NCBI GenBank assembly: GCA_005223125.1
Contig: NJBH01000036.1
Location: forward strand, 1 to 38,737
DNA: 38,737 nucleotides
Source of the DNA: Promethearchaeota archaeon Loki_b32
Lineage (GTDB): Archaea; Asgardarchaeota; Lokiarchaeia; Sigyniarchaeales; SOKP01
Direction of reading: 5' to 3'
The notes under the pieces are model-generated. The model ran no database searches. It saw only the letters and a list, made by a program, of their open reading frames with translations, and was not told the DNA's origin. Every line of letters begins with the position of its first letter. Position 1 is the stretch's first letter. This document shows, one piece after another, positions 8,533 to 15,292 of the stretch. A program made the position numbers and the translations under genes.

Positions 8533-9294
8533 TTAATTTTTTAGGAAAAAATCTGCTCGTGAAATTCCTGCCTTTTTTAACGCGATTAATATTAAGTACC
8601 CGATAATAGCCCCAGGAATACTACTTAGAGCCCATGAGATCCAAAACCCCCATAGGAAAATAGGATCCCATGTTGTTGTAGCATATATAATTGGATTTAC
8701 TAAATAAGCAATTGTCCCCCCAATAAAAACTGTACCAAATGGTTCAACCAGGGCAGATAATTCTACATATTTTGATTTTTTTTTCCATAATATCAACGAG
8801 ACAAGACCTACAATAAATGCTCCTGATAAGTGTCCATGAAAAGCGTGAAAAGAACCAAATCCTAATGAAAATCTATAAATTGCAATTCCTAAACCAGTTA
8901 GTAGAGCGAAAGGAAGTCCTATTAATACGCCTGTTATTCCATTTATCAAATGTGCAAATGGATATATTTTTGCGCTTAAAATTTGAATATATATGAAAGG
9001 ATTAAAAGGACTTAAAAAAACGGCTCCAATTGCAATGAATATAGCTGCAATTGCAACTTTTTTAGTAATTGGGCTTTGAATTATTGTTCTTTCTTTTTCT
9101 TCATTGTTAGGTTTCTGTTCACTCAGTTTTCTCACATTGTCTAAAGCAAATTTTCTTATATTAGTAATTTTTTTTACTATAAATATTTTAAAATTAGAAA
9201 TTCTTTTAGGAAAATCTAAGAAATTAAAGAGTTTTAATCTATTAAAGTATTTAAAATCATATAAAATTTGTAAGAGTTTTTCTATTTTTTCCAA
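8533..9294 (-). CDS. ECF transporter S component, ThiW-like
   Basis: After a charged 75-residue N-terminal stretch, about five membrane helices follow. The segment NPFIYIQILSAKIYPFAHLI, then GITGVLIGLPFALL and FHGHLSGAFIVG, matches the pattern I associate with ThiW, a predicted thiazole/thiamine-precursor binding subunit of energy-coupling-factor transporters. No EcfT or EcfA genes are in the window, so the module would have to be shared or encoded elsewhere. The N-terminal extension is unusual. A GTG at 9135 would shorten it and leave more room for a promoter to the divergent FAH gene at 9311, so the start is uncertain. Confidence 0.7.
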   Translation of the reverse strand: MEKIEKLLQILYDFKYFNRLKLFNFLDFPKRISNFKIFIVKKITNIRKFALDNVRKLSEQKPNNEEKERTIIQSPITKKVAIAAIFIAIGAVFLSPFNPFIYIQILSAKIYPFAHLINGITGVLIGLPFALLTGLGIAIYRFSLGFGSFHAFHGHLSGAFIVGLVSLILWKKKSKYVELSALVEPFGTVFIGGTIAYLVNPIIYATTTWDPIFLWGFWISWALSSIPGAIIGYLILIALKKAGISRADFFLKN

Positions 9295-9310
9295 AAACGG
9301 TAATTATTTA

Positions 9311-9985
9311 ATGAAGATTGGGAATCAAACTATTAATCCAAGTAAGATTATCTGCATCGGTACAAATTACATGGATCATATCGAAGAGACAGGTTTAGAC
9401 GTTCCAAAAGAACCAGTTCTATTTCCAAAAACATTAAATTGTTTGATTTCAAATAATGACCCCATAATTTATCCCAAATTTTTATATAACCAACGTAAAT
9501 ATAATAGAGTAGATTATGAAGTAGAATTAGCATTTATTATAAAAGATAGATGTAAGTATGTTCCAAAAGAGGATGTATACAATCACATACTTGGATACAC
9601 GGTATTTAATGATGTAACAGCAAGAAAAATGCAAGCTAAAGATATTGTATCTAAATTACCATGGTTTCGATCAAAATCCTTCGATACATTTGGTCCAATT
9701 GGTCCGAGGATTGTTGATATTGATGAAATCAAAGATCCACATAATTTGAATATCAATTTAAAGTTAAATGGAGAAATTAAGCAATTATCTAATACAAAAC
9801 ATTTATTGTTTAAGATACCAGAACTTTTAGAATATATATCGACTATTTTAACTTTAGAACCCGGAGATATTATAGCTACTGGGACACCAAGTGGGATTGG
9901 ACCTATGCAACCAGGTGATCTTATTGAAGCAACAATAGAAAAAATTGGAACTCTTGTAAATAATGTAGTTATGGAAGGTGAATAA
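9311..9985 (+). CDS. fumarylacetoacetate hydrolase (FAH) family protein, copy 1
   Basis: A 224-residue single-domain FAH-family enzyme, the fold of hydrolases and isomerases acting on C-C bonds of acyl-pyruvates. Seen are CIGTNYMDHIEE (metal-site entry), VDYEVELAFII with the metal-binding glutamates, and the C-terminal GDIIATGTPSGIGP signature. I start it at ATG 9311 because MKIGNQTI aligns with the family N-terminus. The open frame extends upstream to 9104 only by chance over the divergent gene. The stop TAA (9983-9985) is followed in the same frame by a second copy of the gene. The substrate is unknown; relatives include acylpyruvases and oxaloacetate decarboxylases. Confidence 0.87.
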   Translation: MKIGNQTINPSKIICIGTNYMDHIEETGLDVPKEPVLFPKTLNCLISNNDPIIYPKFLYNQRKYNRVDYEVELAFIIKDRCKYVPKEDVYNHILGYTVFNDVTARKMQAKDIVSKLPWFRSKSFDTFGPIGPRIVDIDEIKDPHNLNINLKLNGEIKQLSNTKHLLFKIPELLEYISTILTLEPGDIIATGTPSGIGPMQPGDLIEATIEKIGTLVNNVVMEGE

Positions 9986-9988
9986 AAA

Positions 9989-10666
9989 ATAAATATTAAA
10001 ATTGGAGATAAAACTATTTATCCAACAAAAATAATTTGTTTAGGGCGAAATTATATAGATCATGCAAAGGAGATGAAAGCCCAGGTTCCCAAAAATCCAG
10101 TATTTTTCGTGAAAACTGTAAATACATTGGTGGCTGATGGGGATCCTATAATCTACCCGAAAATACTCTACAATAATCAAGATTATAATCAAGTAGATCA
10201 TGAAGTAGAATTAGCATTTATTATTTCTCAGAACTGTAAAAATATTCAAGCCGAACATGGTTATGAATATGTTGAAGGATATACTATTTTTCTTGATATT
10301 ACAGCAAGGAAAATGCAGATTAGCGATAGAAATATAAATTTGCCATGGTATAGGAGTAAAAATTTCGATTTTTTTGGTCCTATTGGTCCTAGAATTGTAA
10401 ATTTTAACGAGATTGAAGATCCTCATAATTTAAACATTCAATTAAAAATAAATGGGGAAATTCGTCAACAATCAAACACAAAACATATGATTTTTAAAAT
10501 TCCAGAAATCTTAGAGTATCTCTCCAAGTTTATCACATTAAGTCCTGGGGATATTGTTGCAACAGGTACACCTAGTGGTGTAGGGCCTATTCAACCAGAA
10601 GATATTATTGAAGCCTCTATAGAAAAAATAGGAACAATTACTCATAAGGTAATTTTAGAAGAATAG
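9989..10666 (+). CDS. FAH family protein, copy 2, without a standard start codon
   Basis: A tandem paralogue of the preceding gene. Homology starts at 9995 with IKIGDKTIYPTKIICLGRNY, aligned residue by residue with MKIGNQTINPSKIICIGTNY of copy 1. It then shares VDHEVELAFII and GDIVATGTPSGVGP. In this frame there is no ATG, GTG or TTG between the stop of copy 1 and ATG 10073, and using 10073 would delete the conserved LGRNYIDHAKE segment. Candidate starts are ATA 9989, 8 nt after a GGTG Shine-Dalgarno-like sequence, or ATT 9995. Alternatives are readthrough of the TAA of copy 1, a truncated start at 10073, or decay. The body of the frame is intact. Confidence 0.75.
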   Translation: MNIKIGDKTIYPTKIICLGRNYIDHAKEMKAQVPKNPVFFVKTVNTLVADGDPIIYPKILYNNQDYNQVDHEVELAFIISQNCKNIQAEHGYEYVEGYTIFLDITARKMQISDRNINLPWYRSKNFDFFGPIGPRIVNFNEIEDPHNLNIQLKINGEIRQQSNTKHMIFKIPEILEYLSKFITLSPGDIVATGTPSGVGPIQPEDIIEASIEKIGTITHKVILEE

Positions 10667-10720
10667 TACTACGAGTTAATAAATACGTTGATAATAATTA
10701 AAAAACTAATTTTAATTATC

Positions 10721-10734
10721 AGAATATATTTAAA
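10721..10734 (+). promoter_or_regulatory. probable archaeal TATA promoter of cheB
   Basis: The 14-mer AGAATATATTTAAA lies 42 nt upstream of the cheB ATG and is repeated exactly upstream of the L11 operon (12291-12304). It fits an A/T-rich archaeal TATA box with the start codon at a plausible distance. Transcription start sites are not known. Confidence 0.5.
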
Positions 10735-10776
10735 CAAGTAATTTCATTATTTTCAGTAGTAGATTACAAGATTAAA

Positions 10777-11919
10777 ATGCCAAGAAAAGTATTAATTGCT
10801 TCTGAATCAGCATATCGCAGAAGTTTTCTAGCTGAAATGCTTTCTTCACATAGTGAAATAATTTTAGCTGTTACGGCAAGAAATGGACAAGAAACAGTTA
10901 ATATCATAAAAGCTAAAGACCCTGATGTTTTAATTCTCGATATTGAGTATGAAAATCGAGAGTGGTTAGCACCTTTTAATCTTATAATAAAACAATTAAA
11001 TATACCTACTATTGTTTTAACTGATATAAATCCTAAAAATGTAGATTCACATGAAATTCCCTTCGTCTTACAATCTAATGATTATGTTGTCAAACCTATG
11101 GGTATATGGAAGGATGTACTTCCTACAATTAGAGATATTTTAATCTCTAAAGTGATTTTAGCCCATCTTCCAGAAAAGAGTAAAGTCAATATAAAAGCAG
11201 AGTTATTAAATAAACATATTTTTATACACCAAAGCCAAAAATTAAGAATCAAACCAGAAGTTCAATTTAATGAAACTAAAGAATCCTCAATAGCACGTAC
11301 ATCAGAAGATTATTTTTTAGATCTAACTCCAATCAGTATTACACGATTACCTACTAAGATTGTTGTTATTGGAGCAAGTGTCGGTGGGCCTAGAACCTTA
11401 AGAACAATCTTAAGTGATATTCCCCAAGATTTTCCGGCTCCAATTTTAGTTGTACAACATTTGAATCATCTTTTCATGCGTCAGTTTGTGATGTCTTTAA
11501 AAGATATATGTAAAGTCAATGTAAAAATAGGAATGAATTATGAAGAAATCAATCCTGGAATTATTTATCTCTCACCAGGAGATAAACATATGCAAGTTAC
11601 TGTAAAAAATAATAAACCTTGCATTCGAACGTTTGAAGGAGAACCTGTTAATTTTTGCAGACCCTCCGTTGATGTGTTATTTTATTCAACTGCACGTGTT
11701 TACAAGTATAAAACTCTTGGGATTTTACTGACGGGTATGGGATCTGATGGTGCTTCCGGGTTGATGGCAATCAGACAAGAAGGTGGTAAGACAATTGCTG
11801 AATCTGAGGAAACTAGTATCTTATACGGAATGCCTAAAGTCGCTGCTGAAACTGGTGCAGCGAATCTAATAATACCAAATTATAAAATTGTAGATGAAAT
11901 GATTAGATTTGTAAGTTAA
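10777..11919 (+). CDS. cheB: chemotaxis-type protein-glutamate methylesterase CheB
   Basis: A 380-residue protein with an N-terminal receiver-like domain (2-125) and a C-terminal methylesterase (about 192-378). The esterase triad is present: Ser201 in GASVGGPRT, His228 in VVQHLN, and Asp324 in TGMGSDGASG. In the receiver the phospho-acceptor Asp55 (LILDIEY) and Lys106 (VVKPMG) remain. The acidic pair after strand 1 is replaced by serine/glutamate (ASESAYRR), so magnesium binding may be weakened. CheB removes methyl groups from chemoreceptors, and no other che gene is in the window. A shared promoter-like 14-mer precedes it. Confidence 0.92.
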   Translation: MPRKVLIASESAYRRSFLAEMLSSHSEIILAVTARNGQETVNIIKAKDPDVLILDIEYENREWLAPFNLIIKQLNIPTIVLTDINPKNVDSHEIPFVLQSNDYVVKPMGIWKDVLPTIRDILISKVILAHLPEKSKVNIKAELLNKHIFIHQSQKLRIKPEVQFNETKESSIARTSEDYFLDLTPISITRLPTKIVVIGASVGGPRTLRTILSDIPQDFPAPILVVQHLNHLFMRQFVMSLKDICKVNVKIGMNYEEINPGIIYLSPGDKHMQVTVKNNKPCIRTFEGEPVNFCRPSVDVLFYSTARVYKYKTLGILLTGMGSDGASGLMAIRQEGGKTIAESEETSILYGMPKVAAETGAANLIIPNYKIVDEMIRFVS

Positions 11920-11951
11920 AATTTATTAATGAATACTAATATTTTAGCATA

Positions 11952-12134
11952 ATGACCGTAGAAGTTAGTGAAGAAGTTAAGAAAGAAATTTTTAAATTAA
12001 TAGCGACTCCCGGAATTGAAATTGAGGATATTGTTAAAAAAACAAAATTAGATTCCGAAACAATCTTAAACATATTATCTGAAGAATATTTGAGATGCAA
12101 TTTAGACCATGGAAAAAGTTTATGTTGTAGATAA
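11952..12134 (+). CDS. small helix-turn-helix-like protein
   Basis: A 60-residue protein following cheB by 32 nt. The middle, GIEIEDIVKKTKLDSETILNIL, has the helix-turn-helix spacing common in small archaeal winged-helix or Lrp-like N-terminal domains. The tail ends with SLCCR. I do not recognise the family, and it may simply be a small DNA-binding or adaptor protein. Coding character is supported by a complete frame with a plausible start and amphipathic helices only. Confidence 0.55.
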   Translation: MTVEVSEEVKKEIFKLIATPGIEIEDIVKKTKLDSETILNILSEEYLRCNLDHGKSLCCR

Positions 12135-12290
12135 AAAAATTTTTTAACCTTTATTCATTCACAAAAATACTAAGTAAAAAAAAAATTGTTCTAATAAACT
12201 TAGGACGCAAAATTAAGCGGTTTCAATATATTATAAATATTGGAATGAGTATAAATCATAAAAAACTTAAATTTCGTGTTCTTAACTTTT

Positions 12291-12304
12291 AGAATATATT
12301 TAAA
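12291..12304 (+). promoter_or_regulatory. probable TATA promoter of the L11-L1-L10-L12 operon
   Basis: The 14-mer AGAATATATTTAAA is identical to the one upstream of cheB. It ends 33 nt before the GTG start of the L11 gene, the distance expected for an archaeal TATA box with a short leader. Confidence 0.55.
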
Positions 12305-12337
12305 ACCAAGATTAATAAAATAAAACAGTGAGAACAT

Positions 12338-12860
12338 GTGAGTGAAAAAGGAAAAGTGGTCGTAAAAGCTCTTGTAACAGGGGGCAGTGCCAGTGGTGGA
12401 CCCCCGATTGGCCCTGCTGTTGGTCCTACAGGCATAAACGAAAATCGTCTCGATTTTTGATGCATACATTAAAGACGTAGTCGATGAGATCAACAAGCAG
12501 ACAACAGTTTTCAGAGGCCTAACAGTACCAGTCAGAATTGAATGTGATCCAGAAACAAAGCAATTCGAAATTTTTATTGAAACACCTTCTACAGCATCAT
12601 TACTATTAAAAGAAGTTGGAGTTGAAAAAGGGAGTTCAGTATGTTCAGATGAGAAAATTGGTAATTTAACACTTGACCAAGTTCAAAATGTAGTTGAAAC
12701 AAAACGAGAAAAATTCTTAGATAAAACATATAAAACTGCTTTAAAAACTGTTTTAGGAACAGCTCTATCCGTAGGTTTGACAGTTGAAGGAGAAGATCCA
12801 AGAGTAATTCAAGAAAGAATTAATAATGGAGATTATGATGAAAAAATAAGGGGTGACTAG
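12338..12860 (+). CDS. rpl11: ribosomal protein L11 (uL11), gene split by a 28-nt intron
   Basis: Exon 1 (12338-12437) starts with GTG and encodes MSEKGKVVVKALVTGG, then GPPIGPAVGPTGI. Exon 2 (12466-12860) gives KDVVDEINKQT, then FRGLTVPVRIECDPETKQFE. The exons are in different frames. Removing 12438-12465 joins them as GPTGIN-I-KDVVDEIN, exactly the spacing of archaeal L11 (GPLGVN-x-xxVVxEIN). The spliced product is 164 aa, normal for archaeal L11. L11 forms the base of the ribosomal stalk with L10 and L12, encoded just downstream. Without splicing the frame ends at TGA 12458-12460 after about 40 residues, which would lose an essential protein. Confidence 0.92.
12438..12465 (+). other. 28-nt bulge-helix-bulge intron in the L11 gene
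   Basis: Exon bases GCAT (12432-12435) pair with intron bases ATGC (12460-12463) as the 4-bp central helix. The 5' bulge is AAA (12436-12438) and the 3' bulge is ATA (12464-12466), each cut after its second base. Directly inside the 5' bulge is a 9-bp hairpin, CGAAAATCG with CGATTTTTG and a TCT loop, one pair being G-T. The predicted joint reads GGC ATA AAC ATT AAA, restoring the family sequence. The outer exon helix is weak. Geometry and frame restoration are independent and agree on the same two cut sites. Confidence 0.88.
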
Positions 12861-12866
12861 TATAAC

Positions 12867-13595
12867 TTGAAAGTGGATGATAAATTATTAAAGAAGTCGT
12901 TAAATGCTGCAATTAATTTTTCTGTTATTAAAAAAGAAGGTTTCAAGGACAAAGTAAGAAAATTCAATGAATCAATAGAGCTTATAATAAATATTAAAGA
13001 TGTCAATCTAAAAGATCCAAAAAATAGAATAGATAAAGAGATCATTTTATCGAATGACGTAATTGCAAATGATAAACCTAATATTTGTATAATTGCTTCA
13101 GATGAAATTTTGCTCGAAGCGAAAAAACTTGGTGTAGATACTCTTGATTCTAATGGTTTAGTCAATTTAAATAATGAAGAGAAAAAATTCAAGAAAAAAT
13201 TTGCTAAAAAATATGATTATTTTGTTGTAGAAGATAAAATGATGAGAGATGTTGCTCGCTACTTAGCAAGATTTCTTGGACCTGTTGGGAAAATGCCAAA
13301 ACCCTTTCCTACGGGATATGGAATTATTTCCAATCCAAATGATTTAAAAGTTGCTTATGAACGATATAAAAGGGTAATTCGAATTCAAATGAAAAAACAA
13401 CCTATCATATTTGTTAAAATTGGTAAAAAATCTATGGATCAAGAAAAATTATATGATAACATGAAAACGGTTATAAATTTTATCGCTGATCAGATGCCAC
13501 ATAAGTTTAATAATTTTAAATCTATGTATCTTAAATCAACTATGGGAAAACCCGTAAAAGTAACAGAGGAATTCCTAAAAAGTATTGAGGTGTAA
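12867..13595 (+). CDS. rpl1: ribosomal protein L1 (uL1)
   Basis: A 242-residue L1 protein of the ribosomal L1 stalk. The archaeal signature GPVGKMPKPFPTGYG is at about residues 139-153, and the N-terminal DVNLKDPKNRIDKEI segment is typical. The start is TTG at 12867, placed 10 nt after GGGGTGA (12850-12856), a good Shine-Dalgarno sequence that overlaps the end of the L11 gene. L1 in many organisms represses its own operon by binding its mRNA; no obvious L1-binding mimic was identified here. Confidence 0.95.
   Translation: MKVDDKLLKKSLNAAINFSVIKKEGFKDKVRKFNESIELIINIKDVNLKDPKNRIDKEIILSNDVIANDKPNICIIASDEILLEAKKLGVDTLDSNGLVNLNNEEKKFKKKFAKKYDYFVVEDKMMRDVARYLARFLGPVGKMPKPFPTGYGIISNPNDLKVAYERYKRVIRIQMKKQPIIFVKIGKKSMDQEKLYDNMKTVINFIADQMPHKFNNFKSMYLKSTMGKPVKVTEEFLKSIEV
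13587..13592 (+). promoter_or_regulatory. Shine-Dalgarno sequence deciding the L10 start
   Basis: GAGGTG, inside the last codons of the L1 gene, lies 7 nt before TTG 13600. It favours that TTG over the upstream in-frame TTG at 13585, which would lie before it and overlap L1. Confidence 0.7.
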
Positions 13596-13599
13596 AGAT

Positions 13600-14490
13600 T
13601 TGATTAAAAATAAACATATCCTACAATGGAAAATAGATGAAATTAATCATTTAGTTGATTTGTTTAGAAATTATAAGAATGTTGCTGTAATCGAGGTTGC
13701 TCATATAAATGATATGCAATTTCAGACTATGAGAAAGATTTTGAGAGAAGAAGCAGTATTTAGAATGTCTAAAAAATCACTTCAATTACGTGCAATAGAA
13801 CAATTTAAAAATGAATCTAAGAAGAAAAACCTAGATGAATTTGTGAAAAATATCCCAGGCCAATCTAGCCTTGTTTTTACAAATATTGATTTATTTAAAT
13901 TAAAAAATATTTTTCTTGAAAATGAATGGATGGTCCCTGCAAAACCAAATGAAATTACTCCAGTGGATATATTGGTTCCAGCTGGTGATACAGGTTTACC
14001 TACAGGACAAGTGATTAGTGAATTGAATATGACTTTACGATTACCAACGAGAATTATGAATGATACAATACATATTAGGGAGGATACAAGAACTCATAAA
14101 GCAGGGGATTTAGTCACTGTTAAACAAGCAGCAGTTTTAAAGAAATTGGGAATTACTCCTATAGAATCATTAATTAAGATTCATTTTGCCTGGAGTGATG
14201 GTGAAATCATACCTGAAGAAATCTTATATATGAAAATGGATCAATTTAAACAAGATATTGCTACTGCTTATAGACAAGCACTAGGAATTCTTTTTGAAAT
14301 GCCATTCTTCATGGAGGAAATGACAGATGAATATATTCGGAAAGCTGTATCTGAGGCTAATACACTAGACGCAATGATCTTTGGAGAGGGGATCGAAGTA
14401 TCGGCTGAGCCAGAACCTAAAGTTGAAGAAAAAGAAGCTGAGGATGAACCTGAGGAAGAAGAAGTTGGTATTGGAGGTCTTTTTGGCTGA
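13600..14490 (+). CDS. rpl10: ribosomal protein L10/P0 (uL10)
   Basis: The 296-residue stalk base protein of the archaeal/eukaryotic P0 type. The N-terminal domain (MIKNKHILQWK...) is followed by the extended insertion domain with TPVDILVPAGDTGLPTGQV. Then come a helical spine for L12 dimers and an acidic tail ending EEEEVGIGGLFG, the factor-binding peptide shared with L12. TTG 13600 is chosen as the start because of the upstream GAGGTG. Gene order L11-L1-L10-L12 is the archaeal standard. Confidence 0.95.
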   Translation: MIKNKHILQWKIDEINHLVDLFRNYKNVAVIEVAHINDMQFQTMRKILREEAVFRMSKKSLQLRAIEQFKNESKKKNLDEFVKNIPGQSSLVFTNIDLFKLKNIFLENEWMVPAKPNEITPVDILVPAGDTGLPTGQVISELNMTLRLPTRIMNDTIHIREDTRTHKAGDLVTVKQAAVLKKLGITPIESLIKIHFAWSDGEIIPEEILYMKMDQFKQDIATAYRQALGILFEMPFFMEEMTDEYIRKAVSEANTLDAMIFGEGIEVSAEPEPKVEEKEAEDEPEEEEVGIGGLFG

Positions 14491-14544
14491 ATTTAAAATA
14501 ATTTTATTATCAATAAATTGAATTAAAAATAAAAAATATTAATT

Positions 14545-14551
14545 AGGAGGT
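14545..14551 (+). promoter_or_regulatory. strong Shine-Dalgarno sequence for L12
   Basis: AGGAGGT is 8 nt before the ATG of the L12 gene. It is the strongest ribosome-binding site seen in the operon, consistent with the need for several L12 copies per ribosome. Confidence 0.75.
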
Positions 14552-14559
14552 TTAAAAAT

Positions 14560-14850
14560 ATGGAAAGCATCTATGCTGCATTATTGCTTCATAAAGTTGG
14601 TGGAAAGGTTACAGAAGCAAATGTAGAAAAAGTATTAACTGCTGCAGGTGTAAAAGCTGACAAAACAGAAATCGCCAACCTTATTGCTGGTTTAAAAGGA
14701 GCAGATATTGATGAAATTATAAAATCTGCTGGGTCTATACCGGTAATGGCAGCTCCTGCCGGAGGAAAAACTAAAGAAAAGAAGGAAAAAAAGAAGGAAA
14801 AAGAAGAAGAAGTCGAGGAAGAGCCTACGGGGATAGGATCACTTTTTTAA
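14560..14850 (+). CDS. rpl12: ribosomal protein L12/P1 (stalk)
   Basis: A 96-residue acidic stalk protein. The N-terminal dimerisation helices (MESIYAALLLHKVGGKVTEA) are followed by the GADIDEIIKSA helix, an alanine/proline/glycine hinge near 70, a highly charged lysine/glutamate linker, and the C-terminal peptide EEEPTGIGSLF that recruits translation factors. It is the last gene of the L11 operon. Confidence 0.95.
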   Translation: MESIYAALLLHKVGGKVTEANVEKVLTAAGVKADKTEIANLIAGLKGADIDEIIKSAGSIPVMAAPAGGKTKEKKEKKKEKEEEVEEEPTGIGSLF

Positions 14851-14858
14851 TTTACAAT

Positions 14859-14955
14859 GCAGCACAAACCGTAGCGGCGCGAGTTGCGCACAACCTGGTG
14901 ATGTATGATAAGCAAGCTTTACACAGAATAAAAACCAGAATCGATTGAGTGCTGT
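14859..14955 (+). ncRNA. candidate structured non-coding RNA
   Basis: An island of about 50% GC in very AT-rich intergenic DNA directly after rpl12. The ends pair as GCAGCAC (14859-14865) with GTGCTGT (14949-14955), 7 bp with one G-T pair. Inside are a GCGC/GCGC hairpin with loop GAGTT, and a second arm closed by CTGGT/ACCAG. There is no T-loop sequence, so it is not a tRNA, and no convincing C/D or ACA boxes were found. In AT-rich archaea such GC islands are often functional RNAs. The strand is assumed from the neighbouring operon and the function is unknown. Confidence 0.45.
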
Positions 14956-15292
14956 TATTCCTTGATGTGCTTAATTCATAATTTTTTTATTTGAAATGTT
15001 CTTAAAAAATATACGAAATGAAATAATTTGAATCAATTACTCATAGCTAGGAAATATGAAATAGTAATTATAAAGAAATAATTGTTAATTCTAAATTTAT
15101 CATTTCAATTCCTATTAATTTGTATATCATTCTTTATCTGTAAAATTTCTTTAAATAAATTAGGTCCGAATCGCAAACTTTTTTTTAAATTCATTTTTTT
15201 TTAATATTACATTTCAAATTTAAGAATTTGATATTGACAACTTGATAAAATTATCATAAATAAATTTAAAAAACTCACATTGCTGATGAAAA
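14956..15292. other. AT-rich intergenic region before secY
   Basis: No open frame, tRNA or repeat is visible here. The last part (about 15255-15275, ATAAATTTAAAAAACT) could hold a TATA element for secY. Otherwise I see nothing. Confidence 0.4.

Noticed and set aside
9104-9310. N-terminal extension of the first FAH protein.
   Set aside because: It lies over the coding region of the divergent transporter gene, and family homology starts at ATG 9311.
14859-14955. GC-rich element as a multi-intron tRNA.
   Set aside because: No T-loop sequence (TTCNANN) and no D-arm pattern can be found inside the closing stem.
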